DNA of 64,000 nt, from positions 2,403,092 through 2,467,091 of the forward strand of contig NZ_LR733284.1 in the NCBI RefSeq assembly GCF_902506375.1. The letters are read 5' to 3'. The notes under the pieces were generated by a model. That model was not told the origin of the DNA, made no database searches, and worked only from the letters and a program-made list of their open reading frames with translations. Positions 20,291 to 27,707 of the stretch are shown here, in pieces. A program made the translations under genes and the position numbers. Positions within the stretch are counted from its first letter, which is position 1. Every line of letters begins with the position of its first letter. Origin of the DNA: Microbacterium sp. 8M. GTDB lineage: Bacteria > Actinomycetota > Actinomycetes > Actinomycetales > Microbacteriaceae.

Positions 20291-20485
20291 GGAACACGAC
20301 CCTCCCTGCGACCATGACTCACGAGGACCGGCCTCACCGTTCGCGCGACATTTCTCGCAATGGGTGAAGAACGCGCGTAATGAAGTCGCCTCCGCGCGGT
20401 CTCATCCATTGCACGGCTTCCGCGCCCTCGGTTCCAGATGCCGATCGGCGCATCCCGTTGCCGTGTTACGCCACTGGGGATGGCG

Positions 20486-20515
20486 GGTGCGGCCGGTCGT
20501 CCCACCGGCCGCACC
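20486..20515 (+). terminator. Possible terminator downstream of the hisN-lipoprotein pair
   Basis: Perfect 11-bp stem GGTGCGGCCGG / CCGGCCGCACC with an 8-nt loop, no T-tract. The rest of the 20291-20554 gap shows nothing else I can support. Confidence 0.45.
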
Positions 20516-20551
20516 GAATCGCCTGGCCGGGAACGCCGCGCGCTCAGCACG

Positions 20552-20593
20552 AAAAAGCCCCCGGATCCCATACGAGTTGGGATCCGGGGGCTT
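20552..20593 (-). terminator. Terminator of tmRNA
   Basis: Perfect 16-bp stem AAGCCCCCGGATCCCA / TGGGATCCGGGGGCTT with a 7-nt loop. On the minus strand it is followed by a run of five T residues, a canonical intrinsic terminator 19 nt after the tmRNA 3' end. Confidence 0.92.
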
Positions 20594-20611
20594 CCAACCG
20601 CGACAACGGTG

Positions 20612-20981
20612 TGGTGGAGCTGGGGGGAATCGAACCCCCGTCCAACGCTGAGTCTCCACGCCTTCTCCGGGCGCAGTCTGTGCAGACGTTCTACTCGGCT
20701 CCGACCTTTGTCACAGACACCTAAGTCGACAAGCCCAGCCTGGGAAGAGTCCCACGTGACGTCCAGACGCCGTCACGCAGCAAGATTCCTAGATGACGCC
20801 AGGATCCGTATCGGAATCACATACGGTCTGACGGACTATCGGGCTCGCTTAGGCAGCGAGGGCGAAGTCAGTGCGCTTTGCATTGGCACTTATTGTTTTG
20901 CAGGGGGCGTTCACGAGATAACCCTGCATCCTCGGCCCGCTTCTCGTGGATTCACAGGCGCTGTCGAAACCGATCAGCCCC
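20612..20981 (-). ncRNA. ssrA: tmRNA
   Basis: 370-nt transfer-messenger RNA that rescues stalled ribosomes and tags the product for proteolysis. The 5' end GGGGCTG pairs with CAGCTCC at the 3' end, followed by discriminator A and an encoded CCA. The T arm is GGGGG-TTCGATT-CCCCC. The tag frame starts at the GCC codon at 20887 after ACAATAAGT and reads ANAKRTDFALAA, ending TAA at 20849-20851. The tag ends FALAA, against YALAA in mycobacteria. Confidence 0.96.
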
Positions 20982-21161
20982 GTGGACCTTCTCGCGAAGG
21001 AACCGTTGTCGCACTGTTGACTTACCAGCGGGCGCCGCAGCACCCGAGCATCACAGACTACAACGGATCCGGAGACTCCGCCATTCCCGGCCGCGCCGAC
21101 AGGGTGCCCCGGCCCCTTCGCCGAGGCACCTCTGCTCACCAGTGACCGGAGTACGGCGCGA

Positions 21162-21500
21162 TCACTTCCCGCCGCTGCCGTTGCACGCCATCCCCGGTGA
21201 CGGCACGAACTCCTTCAGGCCGGCCTTCACGAAAGACCCGTAGGACTGCACTCCGTGATACCGGTCGACGCCGCCCGGGCTCTGGTTCCCGCGCATCGCG
21301 ATGGCATCGTCATCGAAGCCGGGAGGGTTCGCCTCGATCGCGTCCAGCCGATCGAGTCCGGAATAGGCGCACTCGGACGCCGCATGGGACGGGCCGGAGG
21401 TCGGATCTCCATTCCCGTTCGTCTCACCTGCATAAGCCGCGCTGGATCCCGCTGCAACGAGCCCCAGCGCGATCGCACAGCCGATCGCCAGTCGTTTCAT
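21162..21500 (-). CDS. Small secreted protein, unknown function
   Basis: 112 residues with a classical signal peptide (MKRLAIGCAIALGLVAAGSSAAYA, cleavage after 24) and a polar mature part rich in Gly, Asn and Ser with two cysteines (44 and 106). GGAGGAAG lies 6 nt before the ATG at 21500. I do not recognise the family. It is a single gene next to the tmRNA promoter region; its stop lies 180 bp from the tmRNA 5' end. Confidence 0.75.
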   Translation of the reverse strand: MKRLAIGCAIALGLVAAGSSAAYAGETNGNGDPTSGPSHAASECAYSGLDRLDAIEANPPGFDDDAIAMRGNQSPGGVDRYHGVQSYGSFVKAGLKEFVPSPGMACNGSGGK

Positions 21501-21656
21501 CTGGTCTTCCTCCTTCACGCAGTTTCCTTCGCCGAGGCGCGGAACTGCGCCGCGGTGGCCGAAGTCTACGCGCGCGGCCCGGCGGCGTGAAGAGCAGGCC
21601 GGTTCTCGCCGGCCCGCGCAGGCATCGGCCTCGGCGGTCGCACACGAGGCGTGCCG

Positions 21657-21662
21657 TAGAGT
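21657..21662 (+). promoter_or_regulatory. Leaderless -10 of the SIMPL gene
   Basis: TAGAGT, then 6 nt and ATG (21669). Confidence 0.55.
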
Positions 21663-21668
21663 CGCGGC

Positions 21669-22325
21669 ATGAGCGAGGTCGTCATCACCGTCCGGGGCGA
21701 GCACCAGGTGCGCATCGCGCCCGAGCGAGCCGTCGTCACACTGTCCGTCGCACTCGATGGCCCGGATCGCGAGTCCGTCATCGCGCGGACCGTGGCGCTC
21801 TCCGAACCCGTCCGTGAAGCGCTCTCCCGTCGTCAGGCCGACGGCACCGTGGAGGCGTGGTCGAGCAGACGCCTCGCCGTCCGCGCGGAGCGCCCGTGGA
21901 GCAACGACGGCACGCGCCTCGCCCTCGTGCACCATGCCTCCGTCGACTTCAGCGCGACGTTCCTCGACTTCGCCGACCTCTCGTCCTGGGTCGCCGATGT
22001 GTCCGCGGAGGAAGGGGTGTCCGTCGACGGCACGCAGTGGACTCTCACCCCGGAGACCCGCACCCGTGTCGAGCAGGAGGTCGCCGCCGAGGCCGTCCGG
22101 GTGGCCGTGAAGCGGGCGACCGCCTACGCCTCGGCGCTCGGGCTGGCCTCGGTCGAACCGATCGAGATCGCCGACGCCGGTCTGATCAGCGATTCCAGCG
22201 CCACCGACGCGTCACCGAAGGCGATGCGGGCATTCGCTGCGCCTCCGACGCCCTCGGGCCTCGAGCTGCACGGCGACGACATCACGGTGTCCGCGACCGT
22301 CGAGGCGAGGTTCGTCGCCGCCTGA
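21669..22325 (+). CDS. SIMPL domain protein (DUF541)
   Basis: 218 residues. The start EVVITVRGEHQVRIAPERAVVTLSVALDG and the later VAVKRATAYASALGLASVEPIEIAD follow the SIMPL/DUF541 pattern, and the end (DDITVSATVEARF) is also typical. Members elsewhere are periplasmic or linked to oxidative stress, but this one has no signal peptide and is probably cytosolic. Function unknown. Confidence 0.85.
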   Translation: MSEVVITVRGEHQVRIAPERAVVTLSVALDGPDRESVIARTVALSEPVREALSRRQADGTVEAWSSRRLAVRAERPWSNDGTRLALVHHASVDFSATFLDFADLSSWVADVSAEEGVSVDGTQWTLTPETRTRVEQEVAAEAVRVAVKRATAYASALGLASVEPIEIADAGLISDSSATDASPKAMRAFAAPPTPSGLELHGDDITVSATVEARFVAA

Positions 22326-22375
22326 CCGCCGGGCACCGCAATGCGGACGGGCGCGCGCCCAGGGGCCGAGCGGTC

Positions 22376-23881
22376 TCAGGCGGCGTAGGGCGCGAGCTCG
22401 GCCGCGAGGCGCTCGCCCACGTGCGCGTGGATCCGGGTGCCGGCCTCCTCGTGCGCGACCTCGAGCAACAGCCCCGTCTCGTGCACCGCCGCGACCAGGT
22501 CGCCCCGGTCGTAGGGCACGACCGCGCGGATCTCGACGGCCGGCTTCGGCAGCACCTCGTCGATCGCGGCGCGTAGCTCGGCGATCCCCTCGCCGCTGCG
22601 CGACGACACGAAGTGCGCGGCCGGAACCAGTCCGCGCAGCACCATCCGCTCATCGTCGTCGAGCAGATCCGCCTTGTTGAACACCACGATCTCGGGGATG
22701 CTGCGTGCACCCACGTCGCCCATGACGTCGCGCACCGTCTTGATCTGCCCGGCCGGATCCGGGTGGGATCCGTCCACGACGTGCACGATGACGTCGGCGT
22801 CCGCGACCTCCTCCAGCGTGGAGCGGAACGCCTCCACGAGCTGATGCGGCAGGTTGCGCACGAACCCGACGGTGTCGGTCAGCGTGTAGACGCGCCCGTC
22901 AGCGGTCTCGGACCGGCTCACCGTCGCGTCGAGCGTGGCGAACAGCGCGTTCTCCACGAGCACCCCGGCACTGGTGAGCGCGTTGAGCAGGCTGGACTTC
23001 CCGGCGTTGGTGTAGCCGGCGATCGCCACGGACGGGATGGTGTGGCGCCTGCGCTCGGCGCGCTTGGCCTCGCGTGCCGGCTTGAACTCGCGGATCTGCT
23101 TGCGCAGCATCGCCATCCGGGTGCGGATGCGACGGCGGTCGAGCTCGATCTTCGTCTCACCGGGGCCGCGCGAGCCCATGCCCGCACCACCCGCGCCGAC
23201 CTGGCCACCGGCCTGGCGGCTCATCGATTCACCCCAGCCGCGCAGTCGCGGCAGCAGGTACTCCAGCTGCGCGAGCTCCACCTGAGCGCGGCCCTCACGG
23301 CTCTTCGCGTGCTGGCTGAAGATGTCGAGGATCACCGTGGTGCGGTCGATCACCTTCACCTTGACGACGTCCTCGAGCGCGCGCCGCTGGCTCGCGGCGA
23401 GCTCGGTGTCGGCGATCACCGTGTCCGCGCCGACGGCGGCCACGATGTCCTTGAGCTCCTGCGCCTTGCCGCGGCCGAGGTAGGTCGCCGGATCCGGGTG
23501 CGGCCGCCGCTGCAGCAGGCCGTCGAGCACCACCGCACCAGCGGTCTCCGCCAGCGCGGCGAGCTCGCGGAGCGAGTTCTCGGCGTCCTCCTGCGCACCC
23601 TGCGGGTACACGCCGACGAGCACCACGTTCTCCAGACGGAGCTGGCGGTACTCGACCTCCGTGACGTCCTCAAGCTCGGTGGACAGGCCCGCCACGCGTC
23701 GCAGCGCGTGCCGCTCCTCCAGGTCCCACTGCTCGCCGTCCGCAGAGGTGTGCCCGGCGGTGGCTGTGTCCTGCAGCGCCTGAGCCGCTCCGAACACGTG
23801 CGATTCCGCCCGTCGTTCGGCCGCCTGCAGGACGCGCTCGACAGCGTCGCCGTGCTCGTCATGTGTTGTGGACTGCGTCAT
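22376..23881 (-). CDS. hflX: Ribosome-associated GTPase HflX
   Basis: 501 residues. The HflX-specific N-terminal domain (LENVVLVGV and TYLGRGKAQEL) is followed by a glycine-rich linker (GGQVGAGGAGMGSRGPGETKIE) and a GTPase domain: G1 GYTNAGKSSLLNAL, G3 DTVGFVRNLPHQLVEAFRST, G4 NKAD. HflX splits stalled or heat-damaged 70S ribosomes. ATG 23881 is preferred over GTG 23887 because of spacing to AAGAAAGG. Divergent from the methyltransferase gene. Confidence 0.95.
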   Translation of the reverse strand: MTQSTTHDEHGDAVERVLQAAERRAESHVFGAAQALQDTATAGHTSADGEQWDLEERHALRRVAGLSTELEDVTEVEYRQLRLENVVLVGVYPQGAQEDAENSLRELAALAETAGAVVLDGLLQRRPHPDPATYLGRGKAQELKDIVAAVGADTVIADTELAASQRRALEDVVKVKVIDRTTVILDIFSQHAKSREGRAQVELAQLEYLLPRLRGWGESMSRQAGGQVGAGGAGMGSRGPGETKIELDRRRIRTRMAMLRKQIREFKPAREAKRAERRRHTIPSVAIAGYTNAGKSSLLNALTSAGVLVENALFATLDATVSRSETADGRVYTLTDTVGFVRNLPHQLVEAFRSTLEEVADADVIVHVVDGSHPDPAGQIKTVRDVMGDVGARSIPEIVVFNKADLLDDDERMVLRGLVPAAHFVSSRSGEGIAELRAAIDEVLPKPAVEIRAVVPYDRGDLVAAVHETGLLLEVAHEEAGTRIHAHVGERLAAELAPYAA

Positions 23882-23943
23882 CCGCACCTTTCTTGCGCCC
23901 GACGTTTCGCGCGGGCGCCTTAACTTTATCTGGGAGTGTCCGC

Positions 23944-23949
23944 TACGCT
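23944..23949 (+). promoter_or_regulatory. Leaderless -10 of the methyltransferase gene
   Basis: TACGCT, then CGCTGC and ATG (23956), spacing 6 nt. Confidence 0.55.
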
Positions 23950-23955
23950 CGCTGC

Positions 23956-24597
23956 ATGGGGTCGGACCACTACTTCACTGCGGCTCCCGCAAGCCCCGAG
24001 AACCTCCGCAGGATCAGGGTGACCCTTGCGGGCCGAGAGGTCGAACTCACCACCGCGGCAGGGGTGTTCAGCCCCGATCATGTGGACGTCGGCACCTCTG
24101 TGCTCCTTGCCAACACCCCGCCCCCGCCGCCCGGCGGGCACCTGCTGGATCTCGGCTGCGGCTGGGGGCCGATCTCACTGTCCCTCGCGCTCGCCGCTCC
24201 GCACGCCACCGTGTGGGCGGTCGACGTGAACGAGCGCGCCCTCGATCTGGTTCGCCGCAACGCCGCCGAACTCGGCCTCGACAATGTCAACGCCGTGACG
24301 CCCGACGATGTTCCCGCCGACGTGACGTTCCGCACGATCCGCTCGAATCCCCCGATCCGGGTCGGCAAGAGCGAACTGCACGATCTGCTGGAGCGCTGGA
24401 TCCCCCGCCTCGACGAGCGTGCGGACGGCTGGTTCGTGGTGAGCCGCAACCTCGGCGCGGACTCCCTGCAGCGCTGGCTGGCCGCGACGTTCGACGACGG
24501 CTACAGCGTGTGGCGGGCGACCACCGGCCGCGGCTTCCGAGTGCTCAAGGTCCGCCGTCACGGCACGCCGCGCACGGAGTCCATCACGCTGCCGTAG
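23956..24597 (+). CDS. RsmC-like class I methyltransferase
   Basis: 213 residues. SAM site HLLDLGCGWGPISLSLA, acidic motif WAVDVNERAL, and motif IV SNPPIRVGKSELHDLL, the NPP(I/F) used by N2-guanine methyltransferases of 16S rRNA. It matches the short, single-domain RsmC-like form found in Gram-positives. The target G1207 is inferred from the family. Convergent with dapF, 5 bp apart. Confidence 0.85.
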   Translation: MGSDHYFTAAPASPENLRRIRVTLAGREVELTTAAGVFSPDHVDVGTSVLLANTPPPPPGGHLLDLGCGWGPISLSLALAAPHATVWAVDVNERALDLVRRNAAELGLDNVNAVTPDDVPADVTFRTIRSNPPIRVGKSELHDLLERWIPRLDERADGWFVVSRNLGADSLQRWLAATFDDGYSVWRATTGRGFRVLKVRRHGTPRTESITLP

Positions 24598-24602
24598 CGG
24601 TC

Positions 24603-25475
24603 TCAGGCGAGCTCGATCTCCCCGGAGAACGCGAGCTGCGCAGGACCGGACAGGAACACGTGCTCCCCGTCCGCACCGGGCCCCATGGTGACCCGCAGGG
24701 TGCCGCCGGGGACCTCGACGAGCCATTCGTCCGGCGCCCCGGCGCCCGCCCAATGCCGCACGGCGAGAGCGGTCGCGGTGATGCCGGTGCCGCAGCTGAG
24801 GGTCTCCCCCACGCCGCGCTCGAACACGCGCATGCGCACCCGGCCGATGCCGTCCTGCACGAGCGGCTCCGCAGGGACCACGAACTCGACGTTCGCGCCG
24901 TGCTCGGGCATCGGCGCGAGCTCGGGCCCGTGGGTCAGCTCGAGGCCGTCGAGCTCGGCGTCGGAGGCGATCGCGACCACGACATGCGGGTTGCCGACGT
25001 CGATGCCCAGGCCGGGCCGCGGCACGTCGAGCCCCGCGGCGCGGGCCAGCGGGTCGTGCCCGGACAGGCGCCAGGCGCCGATGTCCACGCGGTACCCCTC
25101 CGGACTGCGTGTGACGATGCGCACGCCCGCACGGGTGCCGATCGCGAGGGACGCCCCCTCGTCGAGGTCGGCGAGCCCGGTGCGCAGCAGGTAGTGCACG
25201 AACACGCGCACCCCGTTGCCGCACATCTCGGCGATCGAGCCGTCGGCGTTGCGGTAGTCCATGAACCACTCGGCCGCTGGGTCCTCGGCGAGCGCCGCAG
25301 TCCCCTCCGGGAGCGCTGCGGAGCGCACCACGCGCAGCAACCCGTCGGCGCCGATGCCGAAGTGACGGTCGCACAGCGCGGCGACCTGATCGGCGCTGAG
25401 GTCCAGGGAGCCGTCGGGGTCGGCGATGATCACGAAGTCGTTGCCGGTGCCCTGCCCCTTGGTGAATGCGACCAT
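24603..25475 (-). CDS. dapF: Diaminopimelate epimerase
   Basis: 290-residue PLP-independent epimerase that makes meso-DAP from LL-DAP for lysine and peptidoglycan. The two catalytic cysteines lie in [15 protein letters not shown] and [11 protein letters not shown]. The N-terminus [14 protein letters not shown] is typical. Leaderless-type promoter, divergent from the clpP pair. dapA and dapB are elsewhere in the window. Confidence 0.96.
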   Translation of the reverse strand: MVAFTKGQGTGNDFVIIADPDGSLDLSADQVAALCDRHFGIGADGLLRVVRSAALPEGTAALAEDPAAEWFMDYRNADGSIAEMCGNGVRVFVHYLLRTGLADLDEGASLAIGTRAGVRIVTRSPEGYRVDIGAWRLSGHDPLARAAGLDVPRPGLGIDVGNPHVVVAIASDAELDGLELTHGPELAPMPEHGANVEFVVPAEPLVQDGIGRVRMRVFERGVGETLSCGTGITATALAVRHWAGAGAPDEWLVEVPGGTLRVTMGPGADGEHVFLSGPAQLAFSGEIELA

Positions 25476-25481
25476 GCGTCG

Positions 25482-25487
25482 ATTCTA
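25482..25487 (-). promoter_or_regulatory. Leaderless -10 of dapF
   Basis: Minus-strand TAGAAT, 6 nt before the ATG at 25475. Confidence 0.6.
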
Positions 25488-25626
25488 GGGTGGCGCGCCG
25501 GTGCGCCCGCCGTGCGCGACGACCGCCGCCGCCCCCTGCGGCTCCCCGATCCGGCTCTGCCTGCGGCGGATCCGCCCGGAGCAGATCCGCTGGCGCCGTC
25601 GCCGGCGGCCGCCGCACGCTGGGGGC

Positions 25627-26247
25627 ATGACCGATGACATGCCCCGCAACCTCTTCGACGCCGAGACGCGCCGGATGCTGTTCGCCCGCCGGGTGCTCGT
25701 GCTCGACGGGGTCCTGGACGATGACAACGGCGTGCTGCTCATGACGCAGCTGCTCGCCCTCGCCGCCGAGGATCCGGACGCAGAAATCACGCTCTGGATC
25801 CACTCGCCCGGCGGGTCCGTCCCGGCGATGCTCGCGATCCGCGACCTCATGCGCACCGTGCCGTGCGACGTCGCCACCGTCGCCTTCGGGCTCGCCTGCA
25901 GCGCCGGCCAGTTCCTGCTCTCGGCCGGCACGAAGGGCAAGCGCCGCGCCCTCCCGCACAGCCGGATCCTGCTGCATCAGGGCTCCGCCGGGATCGGCGG
26001 GACGGCGGTCGACGTCGAGCTGCAGGCGGCGGACCTCCGGCACACCCGGGACACCGTGCTCGGGCTCATCGCCGAGGACACCGGACAACCGCTCGACCGG
26101 GTCTTCGAGGATTCCCTGCACGACCGCTGGTACAGCGCCGAGGAGGCCCTCGCCTATGGCTTCATCGACGAGATCGCCACCGGCTTCGCGGCGGTGCTGC
26201 CGCCCCTCACCCGCCGCACCATCGGCCTGACCGCAGAAGGAGCCTGA
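25627..26247 (+). CDS. ClpP-family peptidase, active-site complete
   Basis: 206-residue proteolytic subunit of the Clp barrel. Catalytic triad visible: Ser92 in GLACSAGQFLLSAG, His117 in RILLHQ, Asp166 in HDRWYSAEEALAYG. The substrate-binding strand has IHSPGGSVPAMLAIRDLM. It lacks a long N-terminal propeptide. It is followed 1 nt later by a second ClpP homologue and should form a mixed ring with it. A weak -10 (CACGCT) sits 6 nt before the ATG. Likely a second ClpP set (ClpP3/P4-like) rather than the essential ClpP1P2, which is not in the window. Confidence 0.88.
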   Translation: MTDDMPRNLFDAETRRMLFARRVLVLDGVLDDDNGVLLMTQLLALAAEDPDAEITLWIHSPGGSVPAMLAIRDLMRTVPCDVATVAFGLACSAGQFLLSAGTKGKRRALPHSRILLHQGSAGIGGTAVDVELQAADLRHTRDTVLGLIAEDTGQPLDRVFEDSLHDRWYSAEEALAYGFIDEIATGFAAVLPPLTRRTIGLTAEGA

Positions 26248-26248
26248 C

Positions 26249-26914
26249 ATGGCCTCGTTCCTCGTCCCGAACGTCATCGCGAGCTCCCCGCGCGGCGACC
26301 GCGTCCTCGATGTGTACTCGCACCTCCTCGCCGAGCGCGTCATCTACCTCGGCACCCCGCTCGACGCGGACGTCGCGAACGTCCTCGTCGCGCAGCTTCT
26401 GCACCTCGACTCCACCGGAAGCGACCGGGACATCCAGCTCTACATCAACTGCGAAGGCGGGGATCCGAGCGCCATGCTCGCGGTGTACGACACGATGCGC
26501 TTCATCCGCTCGGATGTCGCGACGTTCTGCGTCGGTCAGGCCGTGGCGGTCGGGGCGGTCCTGCTCGCCGCCGGGGCCGCCGGGAAACGGGCCGCGCTGC
26601 CGCACGCCCGGGTGATCCTGCACCAGCCGGCCGCGCAGGGCCGCGGCACCATCCCCGACCTCATCCTGCAGGCGGACGAGGTCGTGCGGGTGCGCGACAG
26701 CCTCGAGCAGATCCTCGTCGCGCACACCGGGCAGAGCGCGGAGCGTCTGCGGGCGGACACCGACCGGGATCTGGTGCTGACGGCCGCGGGCGCACGCGAC
26801 TACGGCCTCGTGGACCAGGTGGTCGAGCAGGCCCCGCCGCAGCGGAGCGCGCTGCCCGCGGCGAGCGCCGGCGCGAGCGCCGGTGCCGGGGCCGGTCAGG
26901 CCGCCAGCGCGTAG
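26249..26914 (+). CDS. ClpP-like subunit lacking the catalytic serine (ClpR-type)
   Basis: 221 residues, clearly ClpP by fold: YLGTPLDADVANVLVAQLL, LAVYDTMRFIRSDVAT, LPHARVILHQP and AAGARDYGLVDQ. The nucleophile position reads GQAVAVG instead of GQAASA or GMAASMG, so Ser is replaced by Ala100 (codon GCG, 26546-26548). His125 and Asp174 are kept. The SPGG segment is changed to CEGGDPS. A 27-residue Ala/Gly-rich tail follows the domain. It is probably a non-catalytic ring subunit paired with the upstream ClpP, like cyanobacterial ClpR. The 3' end overlaps the convergent regulator gene by 19 bp. Confidence 0.88.
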   Translation: MASFLVPNVIASSPRGDRVLDVYSHLLAERVIYLGTPLDADVANVLVAQLLHLDSTGSDRDIQLYINCEGGDPSAMLAVYDTMRFIRSDVATFCVGQAVAVGAVLLAAGAAGKRAALPHARVILHQPAAQGRGTIPDLILQADEVVRVRDSLEQILVAHTGQSAERLRADTDRDLVLTAAGARDYGLVDQVVEQAPPQRSALPAASAGASAGAGAGQAASA

Positions 26915-27264
26915 GCCGCGCGAACGGGCTGCGCGGCCGCGCGCGCCGGAACGGAGGCACCCGCGGAGATCCGCTCGGCGACCCCGAGGGTGAGATCGAG
27001 CAGGGTCAGCTCGAGGGCGCCGGACACCGCGGCGAGCATCTCGCTGGACGGCTCCTTGAGACCCCGCTCCATCTCGGACAGGTACTGCGGGGAGACGCCG
27101 GCGCGCTGAGCGGTCTCGGCGAGCGTCTCTCCGCGATCGGCGCGGGCATCGCGCAGCAGCTCCCCCACCACGGAGCGCCAGAGCCGTTCCGGCTCGGTGG
27201 CACGATGCGGGCGGTCGTCCTGCGCGGTGCGGTCGATGCGGGGGATCTCCGGTGTGGCGGTCAT
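26896..27264 (-). CDS. XRE regulator of the ClgR/PopR type with a YALAA C-terminus
   Basis: 122 residues. A helix-turn-helix GETLAETAQRAGVSPQYLSEMERGLKEPSSEMLAAVSGALE (about 47-87) resembles ClgR, which is also encoded at 35892-36200. In Streptomyces the ClgR paralogue PopR activates clpP3P4 and is removed by Clp through its terminal alanines. This protein ends AAYALAA, nearly the ssrA tag ending of this genome (FALAA), so it is probably a Clp substrate and the regulator of the neighbouring clpP pair. Start ATG 27264 fits a -10 6 nt upstream. Confidence 0.85.
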   Translation of the reverse strand: MTATPEIPRIDRTAQDDRPHRATEPERLWRSVVGELLRDARADRGETLAETAQRAGVSPQYLSEMERGLKEPSSEMLAAVSGALELTLLDLTLGVAERISAGASVPARAAAQPVRAAYALAA

Positions 27265-27270
27265 GGCGCC

Positions 27271-27276
27271 ATGGTA
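27271..27276 (-). promoter_or_regulatory. Leaderless -10 of the XRE regulator
   Basis: Minus-strand TACCAT, 6 nt before the ATG at 27264. Confidence 0.5.
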
Positions 27277-27455
27277 GGCACGGTGCTTCCGACGCCGCGA
27301 GCGGATCCGCTCTGAGCAGAACCCTGCGCCGCGCACGGCCGAATGCCGCCACGGCGGCCTCGAAAGATGGGTGAGTTCCCCGATCCCGGATCTGCGCTCG
27401 AGAGATGGAATCGAAGAGCGGGACAACCCCGCGATCTCACCGAAAGGAGACGCTC

Positions 27456-27707
27456 ATGGCGCTCTACATGGATGTCCACACTCTCGACGGCCCGGTCACG
27501 ATGGCCGATGTCGCCGCCGCGCACGCCGCCGACCTCGCCACGCAGGACCAGCACGGCGTGCACTACCTGCGCTACTGGGTCGACGAGTCCGCGGGGAAGA
27601 TCTTCTGCCTCGTCGACGCGCCCGACGCGGAAGCCGCGAACACGGTGCACCGCGAGGCGCACGGTCTCGTCGCCGACGAGATCCATCTCGTCAACGAGGG
27701 TGTCTGA
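27456..27707 (+). CDS. DUF4242 (SCO4226-like) small protein
   Basis: 83 residues of the ferredoxin-like DUF4242 family: MALYMDVHTLDGPVTMADVAAAHAADL, RYWVDESAGKIFCLVDAPDAEAAN and HREAHGLVADEIHLVNEGV. The Streptomyces relative SCO4226 binds nickel; His residues in similar places (26, 33, 67, 70) are seen here. AAAGGAG lies 6 nt before the ATG. The next gene, a large LuxR-type regulator, overlaps its end and may be coupled. Confidence 0.82.
   Translation: MALYMDVHTLDGPVTMADVAAAHAADLATQDQHGVHYLRYWVDESAGKIFCLVDAPDAEAANTVHREAHGLVADEIHLVNEGV

Noticed and set aside
22376..23887. GTG 23887 as hflX start
   Set aside because: ATG two codons later has the better distance to AAGAAAGG and no family residue is lost.
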